Assembly: GCA_035235625.1 (NCBI GenBank)
Contig: CP141142.1
Coordinates: 47,471,644 to 47,535,643, forward strand
Direction of reading: 5' to 3'
Length of the DNA stretch: 64,000 bases
Source of the DNA: Saururus chinensis
Taxonomy: Eukaryota > Streptophyta > Magnoliopsida > Piperales > Saururaceae
Both the position numbers and the translations under genes were made by a program. Below the pieces are notes generated by a model. The model worked only from the letters and a program-made list of their open reading frames with translations, was not told the origin of the DNA and ran no database searches. Below, piece after piece: positions 11,421 through 25,632 of this stretch (positions are counted from its first letter, which is position 1; each line of letters begins with the position of its first letter).

Positions 11421-12780
11421 TGTTTATTAGTTTATTTTTAGATACTAAAGTTTGTAAAGAAAAAAATCAAAATTTTAAATGACTCCATAGCTAGTTCCCA
11501 GTCAATCCCACTTGATACTTCGAAGAAGAAGCAGAAGGTGAGGAGGAGGAGGCAGTAGGGAGAGAGGAGATGGAGGAGAAGTAGTTGCAATAGAGGAGGA
11601 GGAAGAGGAGGATAAGACAAAGGAAGAGTTGAGAGCAATAGTGAAGTAGGAGGAGGCAAAGCAGGGCTCGAAGGCAAAGATGGGCATGGCTGATTTAAGG
11701 GGGTAAGGGCCTTTAGGCATCTTCTAGCTATATGTATAGAAGTTCCCATGTATGTAGGGTCATTTCATGTATTTTGGCAAAATTATATACAAATCTAGGA
11801 TTTTTGCCAATTCCAAGGGTATTTCTAAAAATTATTCATATTTCTAGTACTACAGCTCAAATGTGTTACCCAATTTATACCCATCTAAAGTTTAACAGCC
11901 TTGGTCAGGCCTTGCTTCCTTATTTGTTGACAAATGTCATGCCTCACTTCTTAACCATGCTCGACTTGCTAAAAGGAAGAAAATTAGCAACTCTAATTTT
12001 TATGAACCTAAATTAGATGGTGATGCTTCATGAGCGACCTTGTGCGTAAAGTTAATTTTACCAGTGGTGAAGTTAATTTCACCCTCCATCAACTTCACTG
12101 GATCAATGGACCATACACTAGTATTAATTAGGAGCTAATGCATGAGACATCACATGTGCTAGGTGTGACCCATCAATCTAGTGGACCAACGGTTGGTGAT
12201 TGACTTCTACTAAAATATACATTTGGGTGTGAAATTTTTTAGAAATGAAAGTGATTCTTTTTTTGAATTAATTTAATTAAATTACCGTCTAATGAGAATT
12301 AAGGTTGGTAATATAATTTTTTAAAATAAATTGAGTTGAAACTTCAAACATATTTCTAAAACTTTAAATTAACATAATTCTATCTCCCGAACCAGAATAT
12401 ACATGTTTTTGGTATTGTTGCACTCATATTGATGAGCCTTATCAAAGAAGACCATATATGAGCATGTTATTTTAAAGTAAGACTGACTTATTTAATATGT
12501 TTCTTGATACTCAAAACGATATGAAGGAAATAATTAAAAAATAACAAAATTTTTAATTCTAAAATAGAGGGATAAGAGATAGAATTGACGAAATCACCTC
12601 GTAAAGTGATTCAATAATTCTAGAGGGAAAAGTGAAATATATATATTGGATCAACTATGACGGAATCAATAAAATCTTGCCCAAATTCAGATCCCAAATA
12701 ACCCCTTGTCCCCAGTAAGCAGAATTATAGTCTTATATCAAAACCATTTGATATTTCTTAAGATGTATTTCCCTTTCCTT
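11421..12780. other. Gene-free spacer with a purine-rich tract
   Basis: Positions 11518-11670 form a GA-rich tract (GAGGAGGAGG-type triplets), which gives artefactual Ser/Pro-rich frames on the minus strand. Around 12385-12500 there is similarity to the 3' part of family-B LTRs (TTTTTGGTATTGTTGCACTC then a TTGATGAGCC motif), suggesting an LTR remnant. No gene is supported. Confidence 0.45.
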
Positions 12781-12792
12781 CTTCCACTCAAT

Positions 12793-13570
<778 letters not shown>

Positions 13571-13610
13571 TCAATCAGATGGTTGTAGCTAGAAAACTTG
13601 AGCTAGATGA

Positions 13611-13619
13611 GAATTTATA
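13611..13619 (-). promoter_or_regulatory. TATA box of GST1
   Basis: CTCTATAAATTC on the minus strand, about 60 bp before the ATG at 13552. That leaves a 5'UTR of roughly 25-30 bases, with no other candidate nearby. Confidence 0.65.
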
Positions 13620-13667
13620 GAGGGTAGCGCGCTACGAAATTTATCTGGGCGGCTGTTGGGACAAATT

Positions 13668-13692
13668 TAAGATGTCACTGCTGGCGTTGAAA
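13668..13692 (-). promoter_or_regulatory. as-1-like block of the GST1 promoter
   Basis: The minus strand reads CAACG, a 7-base spacer CCAGCAG, then TGACATCTT. The spacing equals that of as-1/ocs elements (two TGACG boxes, 7 bases apart), which are known in auxin- and stress-responsive tau GST promoters. The same block, better preserved, is in the GST2 promoter. Both boxes here deviate from consensus. Confidence 0.4.
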
Positions 13693-13699
13693 TGGAAAT

Positions 13700-14955
13700 T
13701 ATATTAAGCTTCGACAAATAAGGATAGCCAACATTTTAGTCAAATAAAAAAAGCGATAGAGCCTTAAGAGGCTTTTGCTACCTGCAAGTGAAAAAGACAC
13801 TTACTAAGCTTGTAATGGTATTACTGCATGTTCTAACTAGGGCAACTATGATGAATCTAAACGCAGAATTTCCACCCCTGCACATAATGGCCATGTATTT
13901 TAAGGCACGTACGGTTAGTTCCTATTTTTTATCAATAGTTAATGCTCAATTTCTTTCTATATATTTGTGAATTTAATTATAAAATATTTTTGTGACCACT
14001 TACCGTGGTCCTAATGCATGACCGGTGGATATGTGGAGGAAGGAACCTTAAGAATTGTTAAATTGATTCCCAAGTTTCTCTCTATGTGGTAGCCTCCCAT
14101 TATTGATGACATGAAACTTTGCCCTACGCAACTTTTAAGTATATTAAAGGCGAGTTGAACTTAGAGATCGTGACCTTCTAAATATTAGACATACACTCCC
14201 TTACGTTTGAAAATTATACTTACGCCCCTTTTATGTTAACACACTTGTTACTTGAAGCTAAAAATAAAATATCTCTTGTTCACGGATGCACCTTGATCTT
14301 TGGTGAAACTATACTCAACTTGCTCTCATGTTTAAAAAACTGTACTTTCGATGTGGAAAAAATGTAATTCTGTAAACAAAAAGAGTAGAAGTCGACTATT
14401 GATAAAAGGTTAGGTGTAAGTGCAATTTATTTTATATTTTATTAGTAGAAGTGCACGTCCCTCCAGAGATTAGTCTCATTACCATATATATATAATTGAG
14501 CTTCAAGGTAAACAATTTTACCCGTACAAAGATAAGAGTCCATAAATGATACTTTAAACGTATATAGATCCAGCTGATCATGGTCCAAATTAATTTTATG
14601 AGCATCAACCAAACACGTTTGAACGACCAAGCTAGTGTGCTCATTTAAAAATTATCTAACCAAACCAAACCAATTATTTCTATAATTTTAATAATCACCT
14701 TACACTTGCACCCATAAGGAAGGCGTTATGCTGTGAATGTGATGGGTCAACAAACGAGAGCGGAATGAGTCATGAGTTCAATGTCGTCATTAGGGTAACT
14801 TATTTGATAGCCATCAGAACTGGGACAAATTATCTAGCGGTCCCCGCTGAGAACTGAAGTGTTCAAAGCGAATAACAATAGAAAAAAGAACAATAAGCAA
14901 AGATGAGGCAAGAAAACTTCCATGGAACTTTAGTTGCACTCTCGATTGATCGCTT
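13700..14955. other. GST1-GST2 spacer, no gene seen
   Basis: AT-rich; the short frames have no recognisable similarity. Nothing repetitive stands out. Confidence 0.5.
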
Positions 14956-15852
<897 letters not shown>

Positions 15853-15875
15853 TTAACGATCGAGGACATATGGCA

Positions 15876-15885
15876 TTATATATAT
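15876..15885 (-). promoter_or_regulatory. TATA box of GST2
   Basis: ATATATATAATG on the minus strand, about 75 bp upstream of the chosen ATG at 15801. Confidence 0.5.
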
Positions 15886-15923
15886 GGGGCATTTGCAAAG
15901 CTGGACAGAGTACTTAAAGGTTT

Positions 15924-15948
15924 GAAGACGTCATTGCTCGCGTTTAAC
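15924..15948 (-). promoter_or_regulatory. as-1-like TGACG element of GST2
   Basis: The minus strand reads AAACG, seven bases, then TGACGTCTT. One box is a perfect TGACG and the other is degenerate, at the as-1 spacing of 7. TGA-type bZIP factors bind such elements in known GSTU promoters. The block is shared with GST1 (13668-13692). Confidence 0.45.
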
Positions 15949-16085
15949 GTTGATTTTATAAATATAGAAGCGGAGAAAAGTAGTGATTGGCTGGTGATAT
16001 TCCTTGTTTTTTTCTTTTCTTACGAGCGGTTATTGATATTCCGTGGCTGGCGTCTTGAAAGTATTTATCTATATATGCTTAATAA

Positions 16086-16262
16086 GGATTGATTTGTAGG
16101 GCTGAAAGCCACAGTCAATTGGCTGGTGATCATATTCCTTAAGGATTGATTTGTAGGGCTGAAAGCCACAATCAATTGGCTGGTGATCATATTCCTTGGC
16201 TGGCTTCTTGAAGATATTTTTCTCTGCTTTATGAGGATTGATTTGTAGGGCTAAAAGCCGCA
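16086..16262 (+). repeat. ~55-bp tandem duplication plus a partial third copy
   Basis: AGGATTGATTTGTAGGGCTG followed by AAAGCCACAGTCAATTGGCTGG occurs at about 16086 and 16141, and a shortened diverged copy at about 16230. It lies upstream of GST2 (minus strand). Confidence 0.8.
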
Positions 16263-16470
16263 GTCAATTGAGAAAATAAACTCATTATTCTGGGAAGAAA
16301 ATAGTAAACTAACCCATATACAACAAGTAGCGGCTATATATTAATTTATCTAGATTTTTTAAACGATAGAAAGGTAGTGTTGTACCAAAAAAAAAACAAG
16401 ATAGAAAGGCAGTGTACTTAGAAGTTGCCAAGCAAGTGAAATCACTAAATCAAGTTTAATTTATGAATGC

Positions 16471-17257
16471 GGCTATTTTCCCCCAAAAAAATGCTTAGAA
16501 CCCCCTACCACTAAAAAATAACTGACATTTTTTAACTACTCAATACCCCCTACACCCCCCCTATAATTTTACTCATGCCACCCCAACACCCCAAAATTTC
16601 TAGAGGTTCTTTGGTGGGTGGTACCCTTCACCAAATAAAATTAATTTTGGATGGGGGCCTTAAGTCCCTGTCAAATTTTATATATTGTGGCAGTGACCAC
16701 CCCCCGTCAGAAGTTTTTCAGAAGTTTTTAAAACTTCAAGAAGTTTCGTGGCAGGGGGTATCCCCCGACAAATTAAACTGTATTATACAGGAAACAAAGG
16801 TATCCATCATTGTCTACATATTGTGGTAGTGACCTCTCCCCGCTAGAAACCATCTGAGGTTTTTTAGTATAGATATCATCCGCCAAATAAAATTTATTTA
16901 GATGAAAACCTTAGTTCCCGGTTAAATTTTGCATATTTTGGTGGTGCCCACCTCCCGCAAGAAACTATCCAGAAGTTTTCTAGATGAGCAGCAAGGTGAG
17001 GGGAAAAGGGGAAAAGATTATATAAGATGAGTCACAAGAAAGTGGGAAGAAGGAAAATGGTCGGGGAAGAGGAGCCACAAGCGACGGGGAAATGAAAGAG
17101 CTTATGCCGAAGGAGAAAGATTGTGAATAGGATCATGAAAGAGCAAAAATAGAGTTAAAAAGAATAGTGGAAGGTGGGGGTATTTAGTAATTTCTTAAAT
17201 TTTGTCAGGGTGTGTAAAATATGGGGGGGGTTAAGTAAATTTTGGGGGGAAATAGCC
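16471..17257. mobile_element. Non-autonomous TIR element (GGCTATTT ends)
   Basis: The left end reads GGCTATTTTCCCCCAAAA; the right end is its inverse, GGGGGGAAATAGCC. The right end also reads GGGGTTAAGTAAATTTTGGG, against ATGCTTAGAACCCCC on the left. The interior has about three diverged ~140-bp units, each containing CAAATAAAATT-type, ATATTGTGG.AGTGACC and CCCCG..AGAA segments. No TSD could be fixed, so the superfamily is open. Related sequence occurs at about 23310-23575. Confidence 0.6.
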
Positions 17258-17851
17258 GTGTTCTTAATTTATATTGCGTTTTCGTTCAGATAAGAACAAA
17301 GACTTTCTGATAGAGAAGATTCATTTCAGCAGGAGGCACTTGTTATGGAAAAATTATACAGTACTCCAGGAGTACTACGTAAGATTTACTTCCATTATAC
17401 AGGAACAGTTAATCTTCAATTCCAATGACACACACGTTAGCTCAAATTATTATTATTATTTATAAGCTAAGGATGCTCCTTAATTACAAGAGTTTCTTAG
17501 AACTATTATGGTGCATGCATAGTATGGTCATCCTCGTTGGGACCAGCGCAATCGGTGCCTTCACAAATTCATATATATTGCACGACAAGATAGTTTTAGT
17601 CATTCTACGAAAGAAGTATGAGAAAAAAAATCAGAATTATATATTAATTGGTACAAAATTTTATGAGTTAATCACTTGCGTTAAGCTGCCCAAATGGCAG
17701 TTCAAAGAAGTCATGAGCGACACACATGAAATCAATGAAGAATGTCTGTGCAATATTAACTGAAGTCTTTCGAGCATTCTAGATAACAAATTAGTCCAAA
17801 AGTAGATATAATTTGATGAAAAGACTCAAATGTGAAAGTACTAAAGTTACG
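17258..17851. other. Gene-free stretch
   Basis: Two modest open frames (about 17274 and 17425) show no recognisable domain. Nothing else seen. Confidence 0.4.
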
Positions 17852-17963
17852 TACTCTCTCTGTTTCACATTAATAGTTCCGTTTAGTTTTTTAAAATAAA
17901 TAAATTAAAATTAATTTATTTTAAAAAATTAAATAAAATTATTAATGTGACACGGAAGGAGTA
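17852..17963. mobile_element. Stowaway-type MITE
   Basis: TACTCTCTCTGTTTCACATT at the left and its inverse ending GGAAGGAGTA at the right form an almost complete ~110-bp hairpin. TA at both ends fits the TA target of Tc1/mariner Stowaway MITEs. Confidence 0.8.
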
Positions 17964-18599
17964 TTACAGATTGTACAAATTAGACAAGAGAGTAACTTGA
18001 TTAGAACTCAAATTTAACAATATCCTAATAAAAAATACGGCACTACAACAGATAATGTTAGATCAGATATGCTTATCGATATTTTAGAAGTGCTCTCTGT
18101 ACCAAGCGTTCATAAAGTTCAATGTAATAAACTAGAGGAATTGACCAAAGTGGAGTCCTACTTTGGTCAAATAACTGAAGTGTGAGCAAGTTTCTACTAT
18201 ATACCAAAGTAGACTTGCTCAGTAGGAACTTGTAAGTGTGTGAAGGAATTTGACTTAACTACCCTCTCATTCATTATATGACAAGCTGACAGGAAAAACA
18301 TGGCAGATCAATCGCTCAGCCCAGGAAAAAAATGTATTCTTCTTCTCCTGTAAAACTTCATCTCGCGGTGATTTTTCCTCCTCCTGGGTAGGTTCTTCTT
18401 CCTCATATTTTTGTTTTCCCAGTTTGCTTCCTTTTCTCTGCTTCTTTTCTCCTGGTCTTCACATCTTCCAGCTCCGAAGACCTAGTAGTTTATTTCCCTT
18501 CCACCAAGTAGATTGGTTTAGGTTATTTTGGATGATGAAAAATGTGTTATATGATGAAAATATTATTTTGGGTTGGTAATATCTTGGACATTACATAGT

Positions 18600-21345
18600 T
18601 TTTGATAGTAAGATTTTCTGGGTAGCTAAGAAATTGGAAACTAGAAAATTGGAACACTGGATCATTGAAATACTAGAAAAGTAGAAAATTGAATTACTTA
18701 TATGATATGGGAAGAGTATAAAAGGGATATAAAAGGTTTGTTGTGTGTTTGGGATGTCCATTGGGATGCAAGTGGTATGAAATATAATTTCGACAATGCG
18801 GAAACAAAACTAATTTAATCACCTTTCAAGTTTTTCAGGATTTACGTTTTCTAGTTTTTTAGTTTTCCAGTTTTTCAGTTTCTAGTTTTCCAATTTGACA
18901 ATATGTCAGTTTTCCAGTTTTCTAGTTTTCCCTTTAACACATGGATTATTCTAGTCAATGCAGACATATATATAGGGTTCCTCCCATTTTTCTTCCTATG
19001 TTGTGAAGCTAATTTAGACTTTTTAGGGTTTTTGTTCATATGTTGTTTCCAAAATTGCTCATTTGTGTGAACTATGATTGATTCCTCTCACCATTTCCAA
19101 AATTATTCATTTGTGCCAAAATATGAGATAGTTCTTTTAGAACAAAATAACAAATATGTGAGTGAACAAGACAATAGTAATTTAACAATAATTCCCCGAT
19201 TCTCTCTTTGCTCTTTTATTTTTGGTGCTTATCAGTTTTGTATGGCTCTTGTTGCATCTTCTATGTTGAGCTTGATTTGAATGAAGGTAATTTTTCTGAA
19301 AAATGGATGAAAGGAAATTTGTGAACTGGATAACTGTCAAACTGGGAAACTGGAAATTTAAGAAGCCTAAATGAAACCTAAAGTAAATTTAATAGTTAAC
19401 TATAAAACTGAATAACTAGTTATTTGTAAGTTACAAATTTTAAAACCTAAAGTAAATTTTGCTGCTTCATGTTGCGAGACTCCTAGTTTGGTCGTATAAC
19501 CAAAATGTGGGGATGTTTCAAAGATTTACCTAACTAAACGTATCCATGTGAGAATTGAATCTTATATTCGCTTGTTGTCAGTAGGGTACTCACATTGGGC
19601 TGGGTGGATGTTTTTGTAAATTAGGGTAAGTGATTAGATTGGTTATTTTGTGTGATAGCATATGACTTTTGTTTCATCTTCTACATATGTAACATTTCTA
19701 AAAAACTGGAGAACTAAAAAACTAGAAAACGGGAAAACTATAAGACTAGACATCTATAAAACTGAATAACTATAAAACGAAAAAATTGGATAATTGAAAA
19801 CTAGATAATAAAGAATTATTACTTTTGTGTATTGTATAGTAAGAAAACCTCCTTATTAGTGAGCAATAATTAGTTGTTTTAGGCATGATATCTCTTTTTC
19901 ATATATACGTATTTGAACTAATAGCTTGATTTTACATTTTTACTATTTTTCTTTTTGATTGATTTTAATCTAACATCTTTCTGCAAGCTTATATTTTTTC
20001 ATTGATTTTAATATGATATCTTTGTATAGGAAATGTCAAAGGATGCAGGTAAAACAAACATAAAGGGGAAACATGTCCAGAATAAGCTATATGAAGGCGA
20101 TCTCTAATGAAAGTCTACTTATTATTACATTGGACAATTAAAAGAGCACTTTAACAAGCACAAAGTGTAGAAGAAATTATTCGAGAAAACATGTTTGAGT
20201 AAGTAATTGCAATGTGAGGTTACACGAAACACGTTCCCTATCCAGGCTTTCCACCATCTCCTAAGGAGACAGAAGGGGGAATTCCTATTTGAAGTGAATG
20301 AAAGGCTGAGCATCAAGTTGTCCCCCAAGGAATTTTGCATGGTGATTGGCCTTAGATTTGCTGACTCGACCCCTCTTCTCTCATCAGTTCCCAAATGCTT
20401 AAAGAAAGGCAGCCTCCTAGTGCAAATATTTGGGAGGTTAAAGTTTCATTTGGGGGTGAAGAGGAAGAAAAGTTTATGAAGAGGGGTGCGAAGAAGTGAG
20501 TTTATTTGTTACTATTCTCAATGCGGTACTATTAATAATATTACTTATTTAGTGGGCATTGTATTTGATTGGGGGTGGTATTTGTAATAAGCAAATATAC
20601 AGGCCTTGGGGGCACCCTAATAACCCTAGCATTCTTCAAGGGTTTTACAAACCCTCGGAGTTGGATTAGAGATGAAGTATGTATATTGATTTAATTTATT
20701 TTAATATATGACTGTAAGAGCTAAATAAGGAATTTGATTTAATCTATTGGTTTCATTTTCATATAGCACATTGATGCATACGTGACACTCCTGCGCAACC
20801 ATAGGCCTCATTGGGTTAAGGACCATATATTCCACTAAATAAGCAATTTAGAGAAAACCATACTAACATAATGGGATGCAACCTGGACCTAGTATACATT
20901 GGAACTGGAAAACTAGCAACTGGAAAACTGAAAGTTGGGACTTGAAAAACTGAAAATGGGTAACTGGAAAACGAAAAGTTGGGAAATTGGCAAATTGGAA
21001 ACTAGAAAAGTCTACTGGAAACATGAATAGAAACATAATAACCTCATGCAAAAACATAATTTCAACAAAAAATTCTCCTTGTACACCTTTCATATCCACA
21101 AAAATATAATTTTCTCTAAACTTGTATCATATTTCAAGGAGTTCTTGTCTTTTTCTTCTTTGTTGAAGGGATTTGTCTATTTCCCAATGTACGTCCCAAA
21201 CACACAACAAACTTTGTGTCTTCCTTTCCATGCTCTCTCGTATCATATCAGTAATCCAGTTTTCTATTTTTTCAAATTTTCAGTTATCCCGTCTTCCAAA
21301 TTTCTAGTTTTCCGTTTTCAGTTTTCCAGTTACCCAGAAATCTTA
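18600..21345. repeat. Dispersed AACTGGAAA-type motifs in both orientations
   Basis: Clusters at about 18620-18700 (AACTAGAAAA), 18825-18930 (TTTTCCAGTT), 19310-19410, 19700-19805, 20895-21010 and 21250-21340 repeat a 9-11-base motif. Orientation flips between left and right clusters, so the element can form many short stem pairings. Confidence 0.7.
20030..20690 (+). pseudogene. DUF1985-like remnant carried by the MULE
   Basis: The reading frame at 20207-20479 contains HLLRRQKGEFLFEV, then RLSIKLSPKEFCMVIGLRF and GSLLVQIFGRLKF. This resembles the DUF1985 pattern (beta strand, FxVN.., (S/R)xxEFxxVTGL) found in Ulp1-protease-bearing MULEs (Kaonashi type) and in many plant ORFs derived from them. 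Upstream (20035-20100) and downstream (20560-20690, including a frame like IYRPWG..NP) coding resemblance continues in shifted frames with stops. A SUMO-protease catalytic domain was not seen. It is considered broken. Family assignment is from pattern only. Confidence 0.5.
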
Positions 21346-21821
21346 CTAGCAGAAACTACGTAATGACCAATATATAACCAACCCAAAATACCATTTTTCA
21401 TCTGGTAATACATTTCTCATCATCCCAAATAACATTAATCAATCTTCTTCATTGAAGGAATATACGGAGCTGGACGTTGAGACATGCCAGAGAAAAGTCG
21501 TGAAGAAGGAAACAACTGGGCAAACAAAAGTAGCTCGAAAGATGAATAAACCCAGGTAGGAAGCTTTACTGGAAATAAAACTATCGCAGAATGAAGTCGT
21601 ACCAGAGAAGAAAACACTTTCCTGGATTGAGCAACGGATGTAGATGATTTTTTCCGCCAAGTTGTCATAGGATAAAGGAGATGGTAGTTTAGTTAAAAAC
21701 CTTCACACATTTGTAAGTTCTTACGTAAGGAAGTCTACTTTGGTAAATAGAAGATACTTACTCACATTTTGGTTATTTCACTAAAGTAGGAGTCTACTTT
21801 GGTCAATTCCTCAATAAACTA

Positions 21822-23575
21822 AGTCCAAAACTGTGCATTTAAGTTACTAGAAAACTTTATTACGATGGGTTCACGACGCTTTTTTCACTGAATTTAAAAC
21901 AACATAACAAAGATGTAAGAGTTTAGTAATCAAAACATCCTTAACACGGCAAATGTTATTCATTAGAAATACCCATATAACATCGACCACAAATTAAACA
22001 ACATACTGAAATTTAAAGTACTCCTCTCCTTCCTTTTCACCTTCTCCTCTACTTCATGCTCAGGCCTCAGCCATTTCAATTTCTCCTTTGTCTTTAAATA
22101 TTGCGCCTTCTTTCGTCCTCAAAGGATGTACATAGTCACTGCTATATATTGATACAAAACTATGAAAGGTTTGCAAGATATATAGTCTATCAGACTATTA
22201 AGGACTCTGTTGTGTCCTCTGCTTGCCAAGGGCCAAATCAAATAGAAGTAGAGAGGGACAAAGGAGAGAAGAGAGGACTGGTTTGTGGGAGAATGGGAAG
22301 CACTTGCCTTCGGCAAGTGTGGTCATGAGAAGAGAGAAGAGTCTCTTTTTCCAGTGAGTTTCTTTTGTGACAACACTTACGAAGGTATGAAAATAACATT
22401 TAAATAAAAAGTAAACTTCAAGTGTTGTAGCCATACACAAATTACAAAAAATAAAGATAAAATGCAAGGGAGATACAAATTTTTAAAGATTTTTTTTTCT
22501 GAATTTTAATTATGTGCAGCATACTCATGTGGGGCTCACTTGTAAGAAGAAATCAGGCAATTTATAATTTATAAGACACCTCTCTCTACTGTTCAATTCT
22601 CATCACAGGACTCTATACAGTGCAGAACATAAGAGAGCAGGAAGGGAAGAACGTCAGAGCAGCAAGGTGTAGTGTCTAAGTTCTAAATTTTTTTCTCATT
22701 CTCTCCTGTCAATCTTTGTTTTTTCTTAGATCCTTACTGTTACTTGCTTGTTGAGTTGTATTGTTTTTTACGAACGTCTGATAACTTTTACTTTTAGCAT
22801 TAAAGAATTTGTATTTATGCTGCACATCATGGTTCTTGTTTCAATTTCACTACTTCCATGCAGATTTGTTTTCTTCGTATGCGTGTTTGATCACTACCAA
22901 TGACTCATGGATCTTGCTATGGAAATACATTGGTAGCTAGGCCTAGCCGCCTAGGCTTGTTTCTTGATCTTAATATGGTTAACCTTAATTAAATGTTTTC
23001 AAGTTCACTGCATTACATCCGTTTCATCACGTAAGATTTGTTGAAGGATTCTTGCAATTAGTATGACTGCCAAGAGTTGATAGCACAAGGTTCTCTTAAG
23101 AACCATTTATTATTGTACAATAAGTTTATTCTATTGTTTTCTAGGTTGAGTAAAATATGGTTTGGGGCCATGGACTCGCCATTTACTATGTGAAATTTCT
23201 ATACCGGTGCATCAAGCAGAAATAGAATACTCTCGGGTTCTGGTGTTACTGTAAAACCCAAAACTAAAAGAATGTAGCTATTCAAACCTTTTTGTTTTTT
23301 GTTTTTTTGTCCCCTATTACTTAGGCACCCCCCTTTAATTTACCTCACTTGTACATAATGTCTAACGAGGGGTACTCTTTGCCATAAGTTATACAAACTT
23401 ACAAGGAATCCAAATCCCCATCAAATCTATTAATATGCCCCCGCCAAAACCTAGGTATTAACCACAAACTTACAGGGGCTCAAGGTATCCATTAAATCCA
23501 TTAACATCTGGCAGGGGGCACCTCCACCAAAACCTAAACAATGGGGAAAGGAAGAGTAAATCAATAGGGGATAAG
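21822..23575. other. Gene-free spacer
   Basis: No gene supported. About 22560-22700 has a leader-like purine-rich stretch without a convincing open frame. About 23310-23575 (with its continuation after 26855) resembles the interior of the TIR element at 16471-17257 (CCCCCGCCAAAACCT- and GGCAGGGGGCACC-type segments), apparently an older element hit by the hAT element. Confidence 0.4.
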
Positions 23576-25401
23576 TAGCGGTGTTAATGAGCTGAGCTAA
23601 ACCAAGTATTAAGTTGTTACGGCTCGAGCTAGAATTACTGAAGCTCGAATAAGCTCAAAACTTTCAGCTCAAGCTCGGCTCGAATTAGAAATCCAAAGCT
23701 TGGCTCGAGCTCAAACTTGAATAAGTGAATCATAAGCCTAGGCTCGAACTAAAAAAATAAAAATAATCTATATATAAATCTAAAATATATGAAGTATTAC
23801 GCATACTAATATACTTTTAGTATTAAATATTAATAAAAATACTTCAACAAATATTGCGACTACACCATGAACATTTGATTATAGTCACTATGAAAGAAGA
23901 AAACTATGACAAATAAATTTTAGTTACATATGCTAAAAAATGTAGCATTATTATTTTTATCTCTTTATGTACATATAATCACTAAAAAAGATGTAAAAAA
24001 TAAAAAATCATTTAGGCAACATTGTTCTCTACTTCTTTGTGTTTTCTTTTCTTTACATGTTTATAAATTACTAATAAAAAAACTATTCTTTAACCTTAGT
24101 GTGCCTCTAAAAAATTCTAAAGTACATGTATAAAGATAAATATTTTGTAAGATGAAGAAGGTCCTAGTGTCATGATTTAACTTTAAAAAGAATATATAAT
24201 TATTCTTTTCTAAACTAAGGTTAGTCCCCAAATGTCATGCTTCTTTTAGAAGTATTTTTAAGTATATTAGTGTGATATCATGTTGACCCTCCATCGTATA
24301 CTTATTGTAACGCTCCTCGTATTTTCGAATAAAAGAAAACAATTTTTGAAAACGTAACAAAATTTAATTACAATTGCCAAGGATCACCGTGTACTAAAAC
24401 AGTAATTACAACATACTTTGTATTATACAAAGATTGTCCAAAATTAGGCATCACGTGCCTTTGTACATTGGTCAATACAATAATTTACATAAGTACAAAA
24501 ACAGTAATACAAAACTTGTAATTTAAGGAAACCCTTCGTCGACTCCTTCAGAATTGAGTGAAACACCTGCAGAGTCTGAGGGTGGGTGAGTAAATTTATA
24601 CTCAGTAGGTCGAATTAAGTTCTAAGAATATGCTTCGTGCACATGCCATTTTTCTTTTTGGAAATCCTTCGGAAAACCTGAAAACACGATCACAGAACGT
24701 CGCGATACCAGACGACTTACACCCGCGCCCATGGGGCGATGCGAGACTGAAAGGAAGGGATTTACCCATGACATCCCAATCCTGTGCGCGCCAGATGCCA
24801 AATTTGGTGGTATCCAAAATCATAATAATTCTTAGCTCCGAAGAACCGAGAACTATCCAGACGGCACGATTGCCCAAAACTCGGAGAAATTTTCTAAAGG
24901 AGGAGATGATTTTGAAGTCAGAGCTTTTGTTTTCATAAAGTAATAGAAAAACTTTTAGTAAAACTTTAGTGAGTCAAAATCTCGGCATACGATTAGAATT
25001 TAAAACTACCTACCTATAACACGTGCGAAATCTCCTTGTAGCGTAAAGAGAGTCCCGCCTTAATATATCAGCCTTTGAGCGAGAATTTCGGCAGAATAAT
25101 CACTCCAACGCGTAGAATGTCCTTGATTTAGTAGGGTAGGGCTTTGGAACGGGTTAAAAAGGTTTAGGAATAGCCCAGAAACAGTAAAAAGATGAAAAGA
25201 GAGGATTAGGGAAGGGGCACATTTTTCGAGGTCTTAGAGGGGTCGTCTCAGGAAAATAACGCTTCCGGTGCGTAGAGCACCCTTGAATTAGTAGGAAACG
25301 GGTCTTGAAACATGAAAATCGGACTTAAAACGGGTCGGGAATGGTGAAAACAGTGAAGGGGGCTGAAAATCGGATGTGGGTGAAGAAGTGGCCGGAAAGG
25401 G

Positions 25402-25409
25402 TATATATA
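25402..25409 (+). promoter_or_regulatory. Putative LTR TATA box (B2)
   Basis: GGGTATATATAGG, identical in core to the B1 TATA box and likewise placed directly before a GC-rich block. Confidence 0.6.
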
Positions 25410-25429
25410 GGCGGGGCGGAGGCATATTC

Positions 25430-25632
25430 CGGTGGGCGCCGCCGCCGGAACAGGCGGGCGCCCACCGGCGCCGCCACAAAAAACGGCCGGCGCCCACTGC
25501 CGCCGGCGAAACCGCGTTCGCGCGTGACGAACGCGCGTTCGTCACTGCGAACGCGCGGTTCGTCGCGCGTTCGACGCGCGCGACGCGCGGCACACGCCGC
25601 GCGTTGCGCTGCGCCGTGCCGCGCCGTGCCGA
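25430..25632. repeat. CpG-dense palindromic block of the B2 LTR
   Basis: About 200 bp of very high GC with many CGCG, GCGCGC and GAACGCGC palindromes inside AT-rich surroundings. The corresponding B1 block is 7970-8140. CpG is not visibly depleted. Confidence 0.7.

Larger units (their letters stand above)
18135..21812. mobile_element. Mutator-like element with long TIRs, TSD AATAAACTA
   Basis: Both ends read GAGGAATTGACCAAAGT inward, and the inverted repeat continues for about 170 bp (left to about 18300, right from about 21660). The 9-bp flanks are identical, AATAAACTA at 18126-18134 and 21813-21821. Long TIRs and 9-bp TSDs are the Mutator hallmark. No MURA transposase frame is visible; the only coding-like stretch is the DUF1985-like remnant at about 20030-20690. 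Subterminal regions hold many short AACTGGAAA-type motifs in both orientations. Confidence 0.88.

Noticed and set aside
22560-22900. Possible leader or non-coding RNA gene
   Set aside because: Only a purine-rich leader-like stretch; no hairpin, conserved miRNA or open frame could be recognised.
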